From an uncultured Eubacteriales bacterium (GTDB lineage: Bacteria > Bacillota > Clostridia > UMGS1810): a DNA stretch of 7,354 nucleotides. The notes beneath the pieces are model-generated. The model searched no databases, was not told where the DNA came from, and saw only the letters and a program-made list of their open reading frames with translations. Numbering within the stretch: the first letter of the stretch is position 1; each line of letters starts with the position of its first letter. Position numbers and translations under genes: made by a program. The stretch spans positions 1 to 7,354 of the forward strand of contig USKN01000098.1 in assembly GCA_900555295.1 (NCBI GenBank), in the 5' to 3' direction. Positions 5,374-7,354 of this stretch are shown piece after piece.

Positions 5374-7354
5374 TCAAATATTTACCAACATACACAATTT
5401 TATACCTATATTATATACCATATATGCCGCAATCCAGGCGACGGCGCATTGTATAAATGCAAATATGAGCGCGCCCGCCGTTGACGACAGCTCTTTTTTT
5501 ACAGCCGCAACCGCGGCGGCACAGGGTGTATACAATAGTGTAAAAACAAGAAAACTTACCGCCGATACAGGTGTAAATATATTAAACAGCGCTGTTTGCA
5601 ATCCTTGTTTTGAAACGTTTAATGTTATGCACAGGGCGCTTATAACACTTTCTTTTGCCGTAAGACCGCATATAAGAGCTGCCGCGGCAAAACGGTTGCC
5701 AAATCCCAGCGGAGCAAAGAATGGAGCAATAAGCTTGCCGACGGACGATAAAATACTGTCGCCTGCCGCAACACCGTAATTAAGCTTTGCGTCAAAGTTT
5801 TGCAAAAACCATATAATAACAGATGACAGCAGTATAATTGTAAATGCTTTTTTTACAAATTCGGCGCATTTTTTTTGCATAAGCGGTAAAGTGTTTTTAA
5901 GCGACGGGAATCTGTAATTGGGCATTTCAAGCACAAACGGGTCGCATTTTGCTCCGAATACCGTTTTTTTCATTATAAATGCAGACAGTATTCCAAATAA
6001 AATTCCCGTTATGTAAAGTATAATTATTGCAATGTGGCGCCAATTTTTAAAAAATACGGAACAAAACACCGTATATATTGGTATTTTTGCAGAGCAGCTT
6101 ATGTACGGTGTTAAAAAAAGCGTCATTTTTCGGTCGCGTTCGGTTGGGAGTGTACGTGCCGACATTACAGCCGGAACCGTACAGCCGAAACCTATTAAAA
6201 ACGAAACGGCACTGCGGCCCGATAAACCCAATTTTTTAAACGGTTTATCCATTATAAACGCTATACGTGCCATATACCCCGTATCTTCAAGAACCGACAA
6301 AAGCAAAAACAAAACGGCTATTACGGGAATAAAACACAAAACACTGCCCACACCCGTTAGTATACCGTCACATACAAGACTTTTAACCGGATAAGCCACA
6401 TTTAAAATATTTAACAGCATTGCCGTATATGATGTAAGTTTAAATATTAATTGCTCCGCAATATTCAGTAAAAATCCTCCCGCACTTTTAAATGTTGTGT
6501 AAAATACCGTAAACATTATAACCGCAAACAACGGAAACGCGGTGTATTTACCAACTGCGGCGGCGTCAATTAAACCGCTTCGGCGGCGGTGTATATTTTG
6601 TTTGCCTGCCGTTATGCAGTCGCTGCATACTTTTTCGGCATAATTATAGCGCGATTTTGCAATAAACGTATTTATGTCACAATTTAAAACCTGCTCCGTA
6701 TATGATATTATGTGTTCCGTACGCCGGGTGTCGGCCTTTTTAACGGAAAGCATTTTTTCTATATCTTTATCGAAATCTGTTATGCGTATTGCCGCAAAAC
6801 GCGGTGAAATTGAGTGCTTGAGCGCGTACGGTTCAATGATTTGCAAAACGTTTTGTATGCAGTTTTTAAGTTGGGTATTTGTAAAATAATTTTGCGGTTG
6901 GGGTATTAAACGGTTTAAAACAGTATTTTCGGCAGTTTGTATAAGTTTGTCGGTTCCGTATCCGTTTGCGGCGCATATGGGTACTACGGGAATACCCAAA
7001 AGACGGCCCATTTTTAAAATATCTATTTTGCCGCCGTTTTGTTTTACTTCATCCATCATATTAAGTGCGGCAACGGTGGGAATACCGAGTTCGAGCAATT
7101 GCAATGTAAGGTACAAATTGCGCTCGGGATTGGTTGCGTCAATTATATTAATTATGCCGTCGGGTTTTTGCGAAAACAAAAAAGCACGTGCCGTTTTTTC
7201 TTCCGCGCTGAACGGGCGGAGCGAATAAATACCCGGCAAATCCGTTATATATAAATTGTTTTTTTCTTTAACAATGCCCGTTGTACAGTCAACCGTTACT
7301 CCCGGAAAATTGCCCGTTTTTTGTTTTGCCCCCGTAAGGGTGTTAAACAGGGTG
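5374..7354 (-). CDS. feoB: Ferrous iron transporter FeoB, 5' end outside the window
   Basis: FeoB is the inner-membrane Fe(II) uptake protein, with an N-terminal GTPase domain and a membrane channel. The window shows 659 residues; the frame runs off the right edge just inside the P-loop, at TLFNTLTG, so only about 15 residues are missing. Counting from the first visible residue: G2 loop NFPGVT at 15-20, DLPG at 38-41, NMMD at 98-101 and CAANG at 127-131. A helical cytosolic linker reaches to about 265, followed by about eight membrane segments. Gate motifs are GFGCTVPA at 388-395, SCSAKIP at 419-425 and YTPC at 608-611, with cysteines typical of the pore. The linker has a CSDC pair at 243-246. 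It ends with TGA, 43 bp before the str promoter -35 box, with no clear terminator between. A feoA gene would be expected upstream, beyond the window. Confidence 0.96.
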   Translation of the reverse strand, partial: TLFNTLTGAKQKTGNFPGVTVDCTTGIVKEKNNLYITDLPGIYSLRPFSAEEKTARAFLFSQKPDGIINIIDATNPERNLYLTLQLLELGIPTVAALNMMDEVKQNGGKIDILKMGRLLGIPVVPICAANGYGTDKLIQTAENTVLNRLIPQPQNYFTNTQLKNCIQNVLQIIEPYALKHSISPRFAAIRITDFDKDIEKMLSVKKADTRRTEHIISYTEQVLNCDINTFIAKSRYNYAEKVCSDCITAGKQNIHRRRSGLIDAAAVGKYTAFPLFAVIMFTVFYTTFKSAGGFLLNIAEQLIFKLTSYTAMLLNILNVAYPVKSLVCDGILTGVGSVLCFIPVIAVLFLLLSVLEDTGYMARIAFIMDKPFKKLGLSGRSAVSFLIGFGCTVPAVMSARTLPTERDRKMTLFLTPYISCSAKIPIYTVFCSVFFKNWRHIAIIILYITGILFGILSAFIMKKTVFGAKCDPFVLEMPNYRFPSLKNTLPLMQKKCAEFVKKAFTIILLSSVIIWFLQNFDAKLNYGVAAGDSILSSVGKLIAPFFAPLGFGNRFAAAALICGLTAKESVISALCITLNVSKQGLQTALFNIFTPVSAVSFLVFTLLYTPCAAAVAAVKKELSSTAGALIFAFIQCAVAWIAAYMVYNIGIKLCMLVNI

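Noticed and set aside
5324..5779. Open reading frame of 151 codons on the plus strand
   Set aside because: It lies antisense to the end of feoB and spans the str promoter region. The protein has no recognisable family, and the minus-strand frame encodes the conserved FeoB C-terminus.
1..7354. Mobile element, CRISPR array, toxin-antitoxin or defence system
   Set aside because: I looked for repeats with spacers, transposase-like proteins and paired small genes, and saw none. Apart from the small HTH gene, all coding capacity is accounted for by feoB and the str operon.

Overview
The window looks like a chromosomal segment of a low-GC Gram-positive bacterium (Bacillota, most likely class Clostridia). 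The basis is AT-rich spacers, strong AGGAGG ribosome binding sites, an S12 with the Firmicutes-type N-terminal insertion, and an L7Ae-family ribosomal protein gene heading the str operon. The genus cannot be fixed from this sequence alone.

Layout: all main genes run on the minus strand, so the transcribed order is right to left. From the right edge: a ferrous-iron transporter gene, feoB (5' end cut by the window), then an L7Ae/YbxF-type gene (rplGB), rpsL (S12), rpsG (S7), fusA (EF-G) and tuf (EF-Tu). At the far left, on the plus strand and convergent with tuf, lies a short XRE-type helix-turn-helix gene whose 5' end is abnormal or cut. A bidirectional hairpin terminator at 290-324 separates it from tuf.

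How it works together: rplGB-rpsL-rpsG-fusA-tuf is the classical streptomycin operon, making two ribosomal proteins of the small subunit, a kink-turn-type RNA-binding protein and the two major elongation factors. The usual upstream neighbours rpoB and rpoC are absent; feoB sits there instead. A strong sigma-A-type promoter (TTGACA, 17 bp, TGT-TATCAT) lies directly before rplGB, so the operon seems to have its own transcription start. A second good promoter (TTGATT, 17 bp, TAAAAT) precedes tuf. The first three operon genes begin with TTG, TTG and GTG, each behind a strong ribosome binding site.

The least ordinary material is in the spacers. The 181-bp rpsL-rpsG spacer can form several hairpins, including one segment with two mutually exclusive partners; in E. 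coli the equivalent spacer is the target of S7 translational feedback. The rpsG-fusA spacer holds a run of three hairpins. The rplGB leader has a 9-bp direct repeat with a 21-bp period. I found no mobile element, CRISPR array, tRNA, rRNA or defence/toxin locus. I see no evidence of a wholly new system; the candidates are cis-regulatory RNA or DNA elements in a familiar operon with an unusual neighbour.
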